Shown piece after piece: positions 9,284-18,043 of a DNA stretch of 64,000 nucleotides (the stretch's first letter is position 1; every line of letters begins with the position of its first letter). The translations under genes were made by a program, and so were the position numbers. Location of the stretch: positions 5,456,001 to 5,520,000 of the forward strand of contig NZ_JAZHRT010000001.1 of NCBI RefSeq assembly GCF_036924535.1, written 5' to 3'. The stretch is from Bradyrhizobium sp. AZCC 2262 (GTDB lineage Bacteria; Pseudomonadota; Alphaproteobacteria; Rhizobiales; Xanthobacteraceae). The notes below the pieces were generated by a model. It did no database searches. It was not told where the DNA came from and saw only the letters and a list, made by a program, of their open reading frames with translations.

Positions 9284-9381
9284 CTTATCAGTCCGCCAAC
9301 TGACTCCGTTTCGCTTCTTCGCTTATCAGTTGGCGAACTGACTCCATTTGTACGAAAAGCTTATCAATCGGCGAAGACGGC
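9284..9381 (+). repeat. 38-bp repeat array A (2.5 units)
   Basis: Units start at 9284, 9322 and 9360, exactly 38 bp apart. Each opens CTTATCA and continues to AACTGACTCC(A/G)TTT, followed by ~10 variable bases. The second unit contains the perfect inverted repeat TCAGTTggcgAACTGA. The third unit is cut by the IS21-family element at 9382. The array abuts the truncated binding-protein gene. Confidence 0.85.
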
Positions 9382-9495
9382 TGTCATTCGGCCTGCAATA
9401 TTGACCCCCTAAGCCGGGGGATCGGCGTCCAAAATTGACCCCCTACAGATTGATCTGTTGCGCTGCCTGCTTTGGAACGAAGCAGGTGGTGGGGG

Positions 9496-10967
9496 ATGCT
9501 GATCGTGGAGACGATTGCCCGGATCCGGCGCGAGCACTTCATCAAGGGCAAGACGATCAAGGAGATCGCCCGTGACCTGAAGGTGTCGCGGAACACGGTT
9601 CGGAAGGTGCTGAGGTCGGGAGAGACCTCCTTCGAGTACGAGCGGCAGGTGCAGCCGCGGCCAAAGCTGGGACGATGGGCAGTAGAGCTTGACGGATTGC
9701 TGGCGGCGAACGCGGCTAAATCGGCTCGTGAACAGCTGACGTTGATCCGGATCTTCGAAGAGCTGCGCGGCCGCGGCTATGACGGCGGTTACGATGCGGT
9801 GCGGCGTTACGCCAGACGGTGGAGCAAAGAACGCGGGCAATCGACCGCGGCCGCTTATGTCCCGCTGAGCTTTGCCCCAGGCGAAGCCTACCAGTTCGAC
9901 TGGAGCCACGAGGTGGTCTTGCTGAGCGGCACCACGGTGATGGTGAAGGCCGCCCATGTCCGGCTCTGTCACAGCCGCATGCTGTTCGTGCGGGCCTATC
10001 CACGGGAGACGCAGGAGATGGTGTTCGACGCCCACGACCGGGCGTTCGCCCTGTTCAAAGGCACCTGCACCCGCGGCATCTACAACAACATGAAGACCGC
10101 CGTAGAGACGATCTTCGTCGGCAAAGGCCGTCTCTACAATCGCCGCTTCCTGCAGATGTGCAGTCACTATCTGGTCGATCCGGTCGCCTGCACGCCAGCG
10201 TCAGGCTGGGAGAAGGGGCAGGTCGAGAACCAGGTCGGGCTGGTCAGGGAACGCTTCTTCACGCCGCGGCTGCGGTTCAAAAACCTCGACGAGTTAAACG
10301 CCTGGCTGCTCGACAAATGCATCGCCTACGCCAAGGCGCATCGCCATCCGGAGCTGGTCTGGAAGTGTTCGAAGCCGAACGCCCCAAACTCGTTCCCTAT
10401 GCCGGCCGCTTCGACGGCTTCCATGCGGTGACGGCATCGGTCTCGAAGACCTACCTGGTGCGCTTCGACAACGCAGCCAGCGCAGTCGGACGACCGGTCG
10501 AGGTTCAAGCCTATGCCGATCGCATCGTGATCCGTCAGGATGGCCGCATCGTTGCCGAGCACCCGCGATCCTTTGGCCGCGGCGAGACTGTCTACGACCC
10601 CTGGCACTATGTGCCGGTGCTCGCCCGCAAACCCGGCGCCTTGCGCAACGGCGCTCCGTTCAAGGACTGGGTGCTGCCGGCCGCGATCGAGCGGATCCGG
10701 CGCAGGCTCGCCAGCACCGATGACGGCAACCGGCAGATGGTCGACATCCTCAACGCGGTGCTGACTGACGGTCTGCCTGCGGTGGAAGCCGCCTGTGCCG
10801 AAGCCCTCGGTCATGGCGTCCATTCCGCCGATGTCGTGCTCAACATCCTGGCTCGTCAACGCGAACCCACCCCACCGGCCAACATCATGACGCCGGCCGC
10901 ACTGACGCTCCGCCATGCGCCGATCGCCGATTGTGCCCGCTACGACAACCTCCGGAGGACCATCTGA
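9496..10967 (+). pseudogene. istA: istA transposase of IS21 family, single-base frameshift
   Basis: Begins MLIVETIARIRREHF, the usual IS21 IstA N-terminus, with a helix-turn-helix (KTIKEIARDLKVSRNTVRKVL) and a DDE core (FDWSHEVVLL; GIYNNMKTAV; GWEKGQVENQVG). At 10361-10363 the frame breaks: the sequence reads TGGAAGTG where the family pattern W-E-V-F-E requires TGGGAAGTG, so one G is missing. The remaining 200 codons (EAERPKLVPYAGRFDGF onward) continue in another frame to a stop at 10967 overlapping the istB start. As read, no full-length IstA is made unless ribosomes slip. A sequencing error in a short G run is the alternative explanation. Confidence 0.85.
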
Positions 10968-11830
10968 TGGAACGAACCCAAATCTTCGACCTCATGGGCG
11001 AACTCAAACTCTACGGCATGAAGGCTGCCTTCGACGAGATCATGGCAACTGCCGTCAAGCGCCAGCACGAACCTCAGCGCATTGTCGGCGACCTGCTCTC
11101 CGCCGAGATCAACGAGAAGCAGGCCCGCTCGATCAAGTACCAGCTCACCATTGCCAAGCTGCCCCTTGCCAAGGACATCGCCGACTTCCAGTTCGAAGGC
11201 ACGCCGATCAATCAGACTCTCGTCAATGATCTCGCTGGCGGCGGCTTCATCGCCCAACAACGCAACGTCGTGCTGGTCGGCGGCACCGGCACCGGCAAGA
11301 CCCACCTGGCCATTGCCATCGCAAGAAGCTGCATCCGATCCGGTGCCCGCGGTCGCTTCTTCAACGTAGTCGACCTCGTCAATCGCCTCGAGACCGAGAC
11401 CCGCAACGGACGGCAAGGACGGCTCGCCGAGCATCTGACCCGGATGGACTTCATCGTGCTGGATGAACTCGGCTATTTGCCCTTCGCCCAGTCCGGTGGC
11501 CAGCTTCTCTTCCACCTCGTCAGCCGGCTCTATGAGCGCGCCTCCGTCATCGTGACCACCAATCTCGCATTCGGCGAATGGCCGACCGTGTTCGGCGACG
11601 CCAAGATGACCACCGCGCTGCTCGACCGGTTGACCCATCACTGCGACATCGTCGAGACCGGCAACGATAGCTGGCGGTTCAAAAGCCGAGACGACGATCA
11701 CGCCACCCGCGCTCGTCTCGCCTCCGCTATCCCGGCCAGCTCCGACGAGACGAGCGCTACCAGCAAACCCCGCCGCGCAAAGGGGTCAAAATTGGACGCC
11801 GATGAGGGGTCAAATTTGCAAGCCGATTGA
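10967..11830 (+). CDS. istB: IS21-family transposition helper ATPase IstB
   Basis: A 287-aa AAA+ ATPase that regulates IstA target capture. Walker A is [12 protein letters not shown] and Walker B is [12 protein letters not shown]; the region [15 protein letters not shown] is also characteristic. The start ATG at 10967 overlaps the istA stop (TGATG) and has GGAGGA 8 bp upstream, giving translational coupling. The last ~20 codons are encoded by the right terminal repeat of the element, ending two bases before the IS tip. It is intact, but paired with a frameshifted istA. Confidence 0.93.
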   Translation: MERTQIFDLMGELKLYGMKAAFDEIMATAVKRQHEPQRIVGDLLSAEINEKQARSIKYQLTIAKLPLAKDIADFQFEGTPINQTLVNDLAGGGFIAQQRNVVLVGGTGTGKTHLAIAIARSCIRSGARGRFFNVVDLVNRLETETRNGRQGRLAEHLTRMDFIVLDELGYLPFAQSGGQLLFHLVSRLYERASVIVTTNLAFGEWPTVFGDAKMTTALLDRLTHHCDIVETGNDSWRFKSRDDDHATRARLASAIPASSDETSATSKPRRAKGSKLDADEGSNLQAD

Positions 11831-11832
11831 CA

Positions 11833-12384
11833 ACGGCGACGTGACATAGAGCTCGCACAAACCGAAACACTGGATACGCCAGAACCGCTATTGGCGCTGC
11901 AGTCGCAATCACCGCAATGCGCTGTTGGGCAGATTCGCCAACCGTGCGGCCGCCAATGCCGCCTGGCTGCGCGCGATCTCGTGCGCTCTGTGCGGTCCGC
12001 TCTTTCGGGATGCGCGATCTCGACCAGATGGCACACATTCACGGCCAGGAAATTCAGACGCCTGCTCAAGCCGTCTATCGGCAAAAGGTAAACTGCATGG
12101 GACCCCGGACTGCGGGCCGGCATCGCTTGTATGCTACTGAGCCGTAGCTGAGCAGTGGTGGTGCGACAGCCCACCAAGTGCCACGGTTTCCAAACCTAGT
12201 TTCGAAAAACACGGACATGCTCAACTGATTTGGCCAAAGTCGGCGCCCTGGCGACCATGGCCGCTACCTTCTATCAGTGTAGACCAACGGCGGCTTCGAA
12301 CGTTGGTGATAGCTGAGGCTGCAAAGGCTAATCGGCGTGAAGGACACCTTCTTAAAGATGCGCCCTAACTGTCAAACATCTGAG
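11833..12384. other. Intergenic, no confident gene
   Basis: This 552-bp stretch lies between the IS21 element and the CHAT operon. A minus-strand frame from 12038 contains a hydrophobic run (IAVIATAAPIAVLAYPVF), but no good start signal or recognisable family, and its end is cut by the IS. I regard it as probable debris of a membrane gene. Confidence 0.35.
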
Positions 12385-13677
12385 CTAGCGTCGTGCGACG
12401 GCCGCCACATACGCGCGCGCTGTTGCCGAAAGCTGTTCGCGACTAGCTGCGGCTAGCTCCTTCCTTTGTCTTTTTACGATCTCGTTGAACGTTATTGCCA
12501 TACTCTTGCCGTCAGGCCGTCTATCCGCGTGAACATTATCTTCTCCCGAAAGCAGCACATCGGCGATGGCTGCGCTCGCCGCCTCGAGCAGGGGGGCGGC
12601 GTCCTTACCACTGTTGCGCTCGATTTCCACACGCCGGGCCAGTGCAGCCTGCAATCCTATTTCTCCACTTTTCTTTTCTCTGTTTGGCTTGAATTGCGCT
12701 TCCCATTGTTCCCGCTTTACATCGTAGAGCTGCAGCATCGGTAGCCGATCCGTTTCTGTCAGCTCCGCCGATTGCAGTACGGCCGCTCGAAGTTCAATCA
12801 TCTCGGCTTCAGCGGCGTCAGGAGCGCCTTTGGCACGCGCAATTTTGTCGATGACGGCCAGCCAATGCGCGTGAAAAGGCAGTGCCTCTACGAGCGAGAA
12901 GGTGTCGTCTATCAGGGTCGACCGATGTTCGAAGGCCACCACAAGGTAGTCGACGTCGTCTATCGGAACATCTTTTCCGGCGGCACGGCGGATGAGCTGA
13001 CCGTCTTGCACGCGCAGCTCCTGAGGGTCGAGCGAAGGGTCTGCCGAGCCGGCCAGCAGACGATAGCCACTAGTCGCGATCGCGTTTCCGTCAAGACGCC
13101 CAAACCGGGTTTCAACTCCATCAATCGAAAAGATATTCATCAACCCGGAGGCAAAACTGTTTGCTGCCGTTGCCATGGGTCCGACAACCGGGCCGCCAAC
13201 TGCCGTAGCCGTTTTTGCGGCGAGGTCCAGTAGTCCGCGTACCAGATGGCTGTCCTTGAACCGGCAAAGCGACAGATACATTGTCACATCGGAGCCGGGT
13301 ACTGGCACGCTTTTGGCGACAATAAGATTTGCGAACGCGATCCGCTTGGCAGCGTCCGGTGGCGCGTTCGGACCGACCAGTCCGCGGATCATCTCCACCC
13401 CAGCGATGAAGGGGATAGTTCGCTTGTCCGAAGCTTGCTGGAAGCTTAAGACGCAGGTACACATCGGCAAGAATTCGATCAGATAGCGGCCTGCCGTCGC
13501 GAGCCGGAGTTCAATTAAGCGTACACTGAAATAACTCTTGCCCGCGACGAATTTTTCTCCGGCAAGCCCCGGTTCAGACCTCTCCGAGACGATCGGCGCA
13601 TAGATCTGGCGCAGATTAGGCCGGCCGCGGAATTCTGCACTGAGGGAGTCAACGATCGGCTGAATGGCACGCCACAT
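12385..13677 (-). CDS. Unknown 430-aa protein, last gene of the CHAT operon
   Basis: I recognise no family. The protein is mixed alpha/beta to about residue 150, then has a Gly/Ala-rich stretch (LAAKTATAVGGPVVGPMATA) that could be an amphipathic or membrane-active helix, and a charged helical C-terminal half (REQWEAQFKPNREKKSGEIG and EIVKRQRKELAAASREQL). There is no signal peptide. The frame opens with TTG at 13692 inside the CHAT stop codon, but the ATG at 13677 has GGAG 6 bp upstream and is preferred. It immediately follows the CHAT protease gene, the position often held by a protease's substrate or effector. Both substrate and pore-forming roles are inference only. Confidence 0.7.
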   Translation of the reverse strand: MWRAIQPIVDSLSAEFRGRPNLRQIYAPIVSERSEPGLAGEKFVAGKSYFSVRLIELRLATAGRYLIEFLPMCTCVLSFQQASDKRTIPFIAGVEMIRGLVGPNAPPDAAKRIAFANLIVAKSVPVPGSDVTMYLSLCRFKDSHLVRGLLDLAAKTATAVGGPVVGPMATAANSFASGLMNIFSIDGVETRFGRLDGNAIATSGYRLLAGSADPSLDPQELRVQDGQLIRRAAGKDVPIDDVDYLVVAFEHRSTLIDDTFSLVEALPFHAHWLAVIDKIARAKGAPDAAEAEMIELRAAVLQSAELTETDRLPMLQLYDVKREQWEAQFKPNREKKSGEIGLQAALARRVEIERNSGKDAAPLLEAASAAIADVLLSGEDNVHADRRPDGKSMAITFNEIVKRQRKELAAASREQLSATARAYVAAVARR

Positions 13678-13688
13678 GTTTTTCTCCG

Positions 13689-14495
13689 TCAATCATGATC
13701 AAGCAATACTGCCGCAGCCCACGCAGAATTGGCGACGTTGCCCATGAAGCAGGCGTTCTTATATGCGTCAGCGACGGACTCGCGTTGCTTCAGGCGTTCC
13801 TTGTAGAAATTTATCATAAACTCGGCCGCTGCCTTTGCCTGAACCTCGCACCGGAAGCCAAGCACGGCGATGCCCTTGGCGGCGTGCAGAAACCGGGCCG
13901 TATCCACGGAAATTCCCTGGCAAGCAGACAGAACGACCAGTTGGACCTCCTCGGGAAGCCAGGTCGCCAAAACCTCAACGGAGAGTCGTTCGACCTCGCC
14001 GAGGCGGCTGCTGGGAAAGATAAGTTCGGTGCTGCCGACTGTCGGCGATATGGCGTGGCCAGTGAAATGGATTATTTCCGGGGGCGGCTTGGAAGTGTCG
14101 GATAACCGATTCCGCAGGGCGTCTTTCAGACTGGTCTCCGCTGCGGGTTTCAACACTTCAAGCGAGCAGAACTTCGTGAGCCTTTCAAGTTCGTCTTGTT
14201 CTGCGGCCACGGCACTGGACAAATCGCGGAAGGATCGGCTCTCCAATTCACCGTTCAGGCCGATTACCTGCATGGCCCCTCGCGTCGCCGACGCGTCCAC
14301 GAAGAGCAGAACCGGTCGATCCGCGGCGTTCCGGTGTTCATGGGCCTTGCGAGGCTTCACCCGCCGCGCCATGGCCGTTATCCGGCAGAAAAAGCCCTGC
14401 CATGTCCCTTCCCGATTGAGAAGCTCAATTGGCATTGCGAACAAACTGGTTTCGTCTGGATCGATTTCGAACCGGAGGTCGACGGGCGGTGCCAT
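13689..14495 (-). CDS. CHAT-domain caspase-like protease
   Basis: A 268-aa protein that is almost entirely a CHAT domain (clan CD cysteine peptidase, separase/caspase-like). The catalytic dyad is recognisable as His in PEIIHFTGHA and Cys in LVVLSACQG. The domain's usual N-terminal strand with L-P-x-E-L-L appears as LFAMPIELLN, followed by RPVLLFVDAS and, near the end, ADAYKNACFMGN. CHAT proteases cleave partner proteins in bacterial conflict systems and signalling cascades. The start ATG at 14495 lies 71 bp inside the upstream receiver gene, with an in-frame TAG 15 bp before it, so it depends on coupling or a frameshift. No transmembrane segment. Confidence 0.85.
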   Translation of the reverse strand: MAPPVDLRFEIDPDETSLFAMPIELLNREGTWQGFFCRITAMARRVKPRKAHEHRNAADRPVLLFVDASATRGAMQVIGLNGELESRSFRDLSSAVAAEQDELERLTKFCSLEVLKPAAETSLKDALRNRLSDTSKPPPEIIHFTGHAISPTVGSTELIFPSSRLGEVERLSVEVLATWLPEEVQLVVLSACQGISVDTARFLHAAKGIAVLGFRCEVQAKAAAEFMINFYKERLKQRESVADAYKNACFMGNVANSAWAAAVLLDHD

Positions 14496-15180
14496 GATCT
14501 CTCGCGTCTACCAACGCGCCGCCGAATTCCTCAAAAATCGCACTGAATAGAAAATATCCCTTTTCTGCGAGACTGGTCCACGCTGTTGTTCGGTTTTCCA
14601 TATCGAACAGATGTTGCAGCTCATCTTCGCGCCAATTTCGCCGATAGCCTGCCTTGACGCTCAGCCGCAGGTTCTGAAAGAGACTAGCGTCTCCGATCTT
14701 GATATCGCAGACCGGTTCGGGTTGGCACAGCCGGATGACAGCCCGCAGCCGCCTTTTTTTGGACGGATCGAGAAGCAACGGAAGAAGATCCTCCAATTTG
14801 GAGTCTGTGTTGTCCCAATTCCAGACCAAAAGGTCGGAACGAAGAATCGTTTCGCGCGCCCAACCACTATCCGAGCGTGGTAAGGCAACGAGTATGGGGG
14901 CCCCCGCGCCAATTCGCTCAAGCAGTGCTGGTATCTCACGCAACGACTGCATTCCGTCACTTGGTGGCGTTTCCGGATCCAAGACTATCAAGGTTGGCCG
15001 AACTTCGCCTATCTGGACATGGGCATCCTTGAGGTTGAGAGATATCCTGATGCGCGGATTTACCAGCGGCAATCGGGTGTTCAAACGCTCGATTTCACTC
15101 TGCAGAAGCTTAGGTATCGTGCTGTCACCGCTGATCACGAGAATTTCGTGATCCCCACTGATTTTCGGATTAAGAGCCAT
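14425..15180 (-). CDS. Receiver-like protein with CHAT-associated C-terminal extension
   Basis: A 251-aa protein. Residues 1-125 look like a response-regulator receiver: EILVISGDST for the acidic pocket, PTLIVLDPETPPSDG with the candidate phospho-acceptor Asp, and PILVALPRSDS. The conserved lysine strand is not evident (LLVWNWDNTD), so it is degenerate. The second half (DIKIGDASLFQNLRLS to TSLAEKGYFLFSAIFEEF) resembles the segment that normally precedes a CHAT domain in the same chain. The last ~23 residues are Arg-rich and are read out of frame over the CHAT gene. The start ATG at 15180 has GGAGG 6 bp upstream and overlaps the end of the sensor gene by 11 bp. REC identity is moderately sure. 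Confidence 0.7.
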   Translation of the reverse strand: MALNPKISGDHEILVISGDSTIPKLLQSEIERLNTRLPLVNPRIRISLNLKDAHVQIGEVRPTLIVLDPETPPSDGMQSLREIPALLERIGAGAPILVALPRSDSGWARETILRSDLLVWNWDNTDSKLEDLLPLLLDPSKKRRLRAVIRLCQPEPVCDIKIGDASLFQNLRLSVKAGYRRNWREDELQHLFDMENRTTAWTSLAEKGYFLFSAIFEEFGGALVDARDHGTARRPPVRNRSRRNQFVRNAN

Positions 15181-17857
15181 GATCGACCTCCGAAACTAGC
15201 GGCAGGCGGATCTCCATGCGCGGCGTGCCCGAGTCCAGCTCTGCTCCGACAATTCGTCCTTTATGAGCGGTGATAATGATAGTTGCCGTCTGCAACGGTG
15301 CGCCTGGTTGCCCGCTCGGCTTATTCAAACGAGAGCCGGAGTTTTCGGCGTGCGGAAATGAGAATTTGATCACCGCCGCTCCCGCCCGCTGAAGCAGCGC
15401 AACATCGATAATCTTTCCGTCGACCCCATGATACTGGGCCTTGGCGAGAAAAAATGCGACAATGGCGCGAAGCGCTAGTTCGATGCGGCCGCCGTCACCC
15501 GATATAAACATGGGCTCGCGTGGCAGAACTAGCTTGATCCTGTCAGCGTCCCACTTAGGCAGAGCCTCATATAAATCGGAAAGCAGCGCGTTCAGCTGCA
15601 GAGGACAGCGGTCGCGCAGCGGCGTTTTACGAGCCTCGACGGATTCGGCGATCCGCTCATAGGTCAAGTCGGCCTTTTTTAGTTCCTCCACGGCACGCAA
15701 TGCCAAGTCGCTGTCAACCGCCCCTTCAGCTATTCGCTTGATGAAGGAAGCCGCCAACATTAAAGGCCCGCGCGCTTGCCGGGCCACTTCGCGGATGGTG
15801 CTTTCAATGAAGTGTGAATCATGCTGCCACTCATCGACGCGTAGATCGGTGAAAAGCCAAACCGAGTCACCTGTATCGGAATCCAAATCTCGCCTGGAGG
15901 CCAGAACGGCATTCCCGACTCCTCCTTCCAGCCCACAAACTCGAAGCGGTTGCCGCTCGACGATCGCGTGACTTGCGAGAACATTTCGGCTCTGCGTATC
16001 GGCACCGTAATCGCCAATCCTGCCCCATCCGGCGCGCGGACCTTTCAGTCGCAGCAATTCTTCTGCCCTTCGGTTAGTGCGCAGAATCCGGCCCCCACGG
16101 TCCGCCATGATCGTGCCCTGTTCGGTGGCATTTAATAGTGCCACGCTCCAGATCCGCTCGCTCAGCAAAGCCACCCTCTGCTCGAGATGGCGGGCAATTC
16201 TTTCGACCACGCGCTTGTCTTCGTTGCCGAACGCACGGGTGGTCAGTGATTCAATATCAAGCAGCCAACGAATCTCGCCATTCACCCGAACCGGCACAGT
16301 CATTGCAGAACGTCGAGGCTTGCAACCCTCCGGGGTTCGATAGTGGAAGAGCGGTTTACCGTCGGGGCCGAGCGCCTCGGTATCCTCGATTACGAGCGGC
16401 TCGCCCGCGAAAAAAGCCGCTCCCAACATTCCGGATTCCTCCGGGAGATCCGGGTCCAGAGGCTGCGAGTATCCCGGCGTGACGGCCAATTCGTGCAGCG
16501 AGCCGGATTCACTCAAGTTAGGGTACTGGCGCGCCAACAACGTGCGCTTGTCGGCAATGTCCGCAAAAAAAATCGCTGCATGATCCCACTGGAATTGAGT
16601 TACCAGGCGCTTCAGCAGCAAATCGGCGGCATCACCGGCATTTTGTGCCTTGATGATTTCATCACCAATTCGCCTTATCGCCGCATTGCGCTCGCGATCA
16701 GCCGCTCGCTGCAGCGTGGCCACGTAGGATTCTATGCGCAATGAGCTAAGTAGGAACAGCGTCTCGTCATCGAACGCAGCATTGCTGCGGCTACAGAGCG
16801 TGAGAACTCCGTCCGGGATACCGTGCGCGCCTATGGGCAGCACAAGTACTCCAGCTATCCCGTCGTCGACGCTGCGTCGCACGGTGGGATCTTCCAAAAG
16901 CTCGGGAAACCCTCTTATCGCCTCGTTCCAGTTGTTATCGATGTATGGCCCTTCGGCAACCTTTGCCCGACGCTCGGGTGGAACGTTAACCCAACGGTGA
17001 GGCCATGGCGTTTCTGGCTGGGGATGGACAAGCATTGAGCGAAAGCGTGTGCCATCTTCAGCGAACGCGCCGAAGATGGCGCGATCATGGGGCACGGCCT
17101 CGCGGAGCGCATCCAGCATCCCACGAAAATCACGCTCCCACCCATGGCCCTGATTGACTGCATTGCTGAGAGCATCGCGGTATTTTTCGTAACGGTCCCA
17201 TGAGATCACCGCGATTCGTCCTATGATATATTCGCCGGGACCAAAATCGGGCATCAGAAACAGCCGCGCCTTCGTAACTCCCTGGGAACTTTGCAGCGCG
17301 TCCGGCGCTGGCAAGACGCGTTCCGAACTTTCACGAGGATCGGTCGCAAACTCGCTAACTAAACCGACTCGCTCACTCACCGGAAATATATCCGGCAGTA
17401 GTCGGTCTATTATGTTTGCCCCAAGCGCACTTTGTGCTGCCTCATTGGCAAATAGCACGCGCCCATCAAATGACAGCCGCAGAACGGGATAGGGTGTAAG
17501 ATTGAATCGTTGTTCTTCCGCTTGGCGCGACGGCTTAAGGTCTGTGAGCACGACCAGCGTCGCCGACCGTTCGAGCACTCCGATTGCTTGAGCGAGAACA
17601 TGATTAGTCCGTTCTCTTATGTCGACGCTTTCCCCGACAAGAACGCGTTGTCCTTGGGTTGCCAGGTGTTCTGCTAAAGCTTCTCGGGAAATTCCGAATG
17701 TTTCCGACAGCGGTCGGTTCACGGCCGAGACGCAGAGGCGTTTCGCGGCCAGACTCGCGTCCAAGATAATGCCGTCGTCATTAACGAGAAGGCACGGCAG
17801 CGGCGAAGACAGAAGGTCTTCGGCAGCAATATCGCCCTGGACCATTAACTCCGGCAT
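15170..17857 (-). CDS. PAS/GAF sensor with degenerate histidine-kinase core
   Basis: An 895-aa soluble multidomain sensor. Residues about 10-110 and 120-210 look PAS-like (LPCLLVNDDGIILDASLAAK; YPVLRLSFDGRVLFANEAA). About 230-390 and 395-555 look like two GAF domains (IAGVLVLPIGAHGIPDGVLTL; AMTVPVRVNGEIRWLLDIES). A third PAS follows at about 560-640. Next is a dimerisation-like helix with VARQARGPL where active kinases have S-H-E-L-R-x-P-L, so the phospho-acceptor His is replaced by Arg. The ATPase-like C-terminus lacks clear N and G boxes (LALRAIVAFFLAKAQYHG). It is therefore probably a sensor pseudokinase, not a phosphodonor. It is the first full gene of the four-gene overlapping operon; AAAGG lies 9 bp before the ATG at 17857. 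No transmembrane segments, so it should sense a cytoplasmic signal. Confidence 0.8.
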   Translation of the reverse strand: MPELMVQGDIAAEDLLSSPLPCLLVNDDGIILDASLAAKRLCVSAVNRPLSETFGISREALAEHLATQGQRVLVGESVDIRERTNHVLAQAIGVLERSATLVVLTDLKPSRQAEEQRFNLTPYPVLRLSFDGRVLFANEAAQSALGANIIDRLLPDIFPVSERVGLVSEFATDPRESSERVLPAPDALQSSQGVTKARLFLMPDFGPGEYIIGRIAVISWDRYEKYRDALSNAVNQGHGWERDFRGMLDALREAVPHDRAIFGAFAEDGTRFRSMLVHPQPETPWPHRWVNVPPERRAKVAEGPYIDNNWNEAIRGFPELLEDPTVRRSVDDGIAGVLVLPIGAHGIPDGVLTLCSRSNAAFDDETLFLLSSLRIESYVATLQRAADRERNAAIRRIGDEIIKAQNAGDAADLLLKRLVTQFQWDHAAIFFADIADKRTLLARQYPNLSESGSLHELAVTPGYSQPLDPDLPEESGMLGAAFFAGEPLVIEDTEALGPDGKPLFHYRTPEGCKPRRSAMTVPVRVNGEIRWLLDIESLTTRAFGNEDKRVVERIARHLEQRVALLSERIWSVALLNATEQGTIMADRGGRILRTNRRAEELLRLKGPRAGWGRIGDYGADTQSRNVLASHAIVERQPLRVCGLEGGVGNAVLASRRDLDSDTGDSVWLFTDLRVDEWQHDSHFIESTIREVARQARGPLMLAASFIKRIAEGAVDSDLALRAVEELKKADLTYERIAESVEARKTPLRDRCPLQLNALLSDLYEALPKWDADRIKLVLPREPMFISGDGGRIELALRAIVAFFLAKAQYHGVDGKIIDVALLQRAGAAVIKFSFPHAENSGSRLNKPSGQPGAPLQTATIIITAHKGRIVGAELDSGTPRMEIRLPLVSEVDHGS

Positions 17858-17869
17858 CTACAATGCCTT

Positions 17870-18043
17870 TCAACTCAACATACGATCCATTACAAGTTGA
17901 GCACCTAGTAGAATACCTACGGAGACGAGCCCGATCCGCCTGAACTTGGCGCGCTGCTGCGTCGAGCCATTATTTTGCGGATCGAGCGGCGTAAAATCGA
18001 TCGCCAGCAGAATCGAGACACCAGCTGTAGAAGAACAACACGC
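17870..18043 (-). pseudogene. Fragment of a small membrane protein upstream of the sensor operon
   Basis: The minus strand encodes IDFTPLDPQNNGSTQQRAK followed by a basic turn and a hydrophobic helix (IGLVSVGILLGAQLVMDRML), ending at a stop 12 bp before the sensor gene. The composition is protein-like, but no ATG, GTG or TTG precedes it in frame after an upstream TGA, so the 5' end is missing or frameshifted. It could be a decayed first gene of the operon. Confidence 0.35.

Larger units (their letters stand above)
9382..11832 (+). mobile_element. IS21-family insertion sequence, complete with 5-bp target duplication
   Basis: A 2,451-bp element. The ends are imperfect inverted repeats beginning TGTCA(T/A)TCGGC and containing TGCAA(T/A)(A/T)TTGACCCC. 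A second inner copy of the TTGACCCC motif lies near each end, as is typical of IS21 multiple terminal repeats. ACGGC flanks both sides (9377..9381 and 11833..11837), a 5-bp target duplication. It carries istA (frameshifted) and istB in the usual overlapping order. The target was the third unit of repeat array A. The preserved target duplication indicates a recent insertion. Confidence 0.92.

Noticed and set aside
9819..10967. Independent 382-aa gene
   Set aside because: Its second half is the frameshifted C-terminus of istA; its first half is an out-of-frame reading of the istA 5' region.
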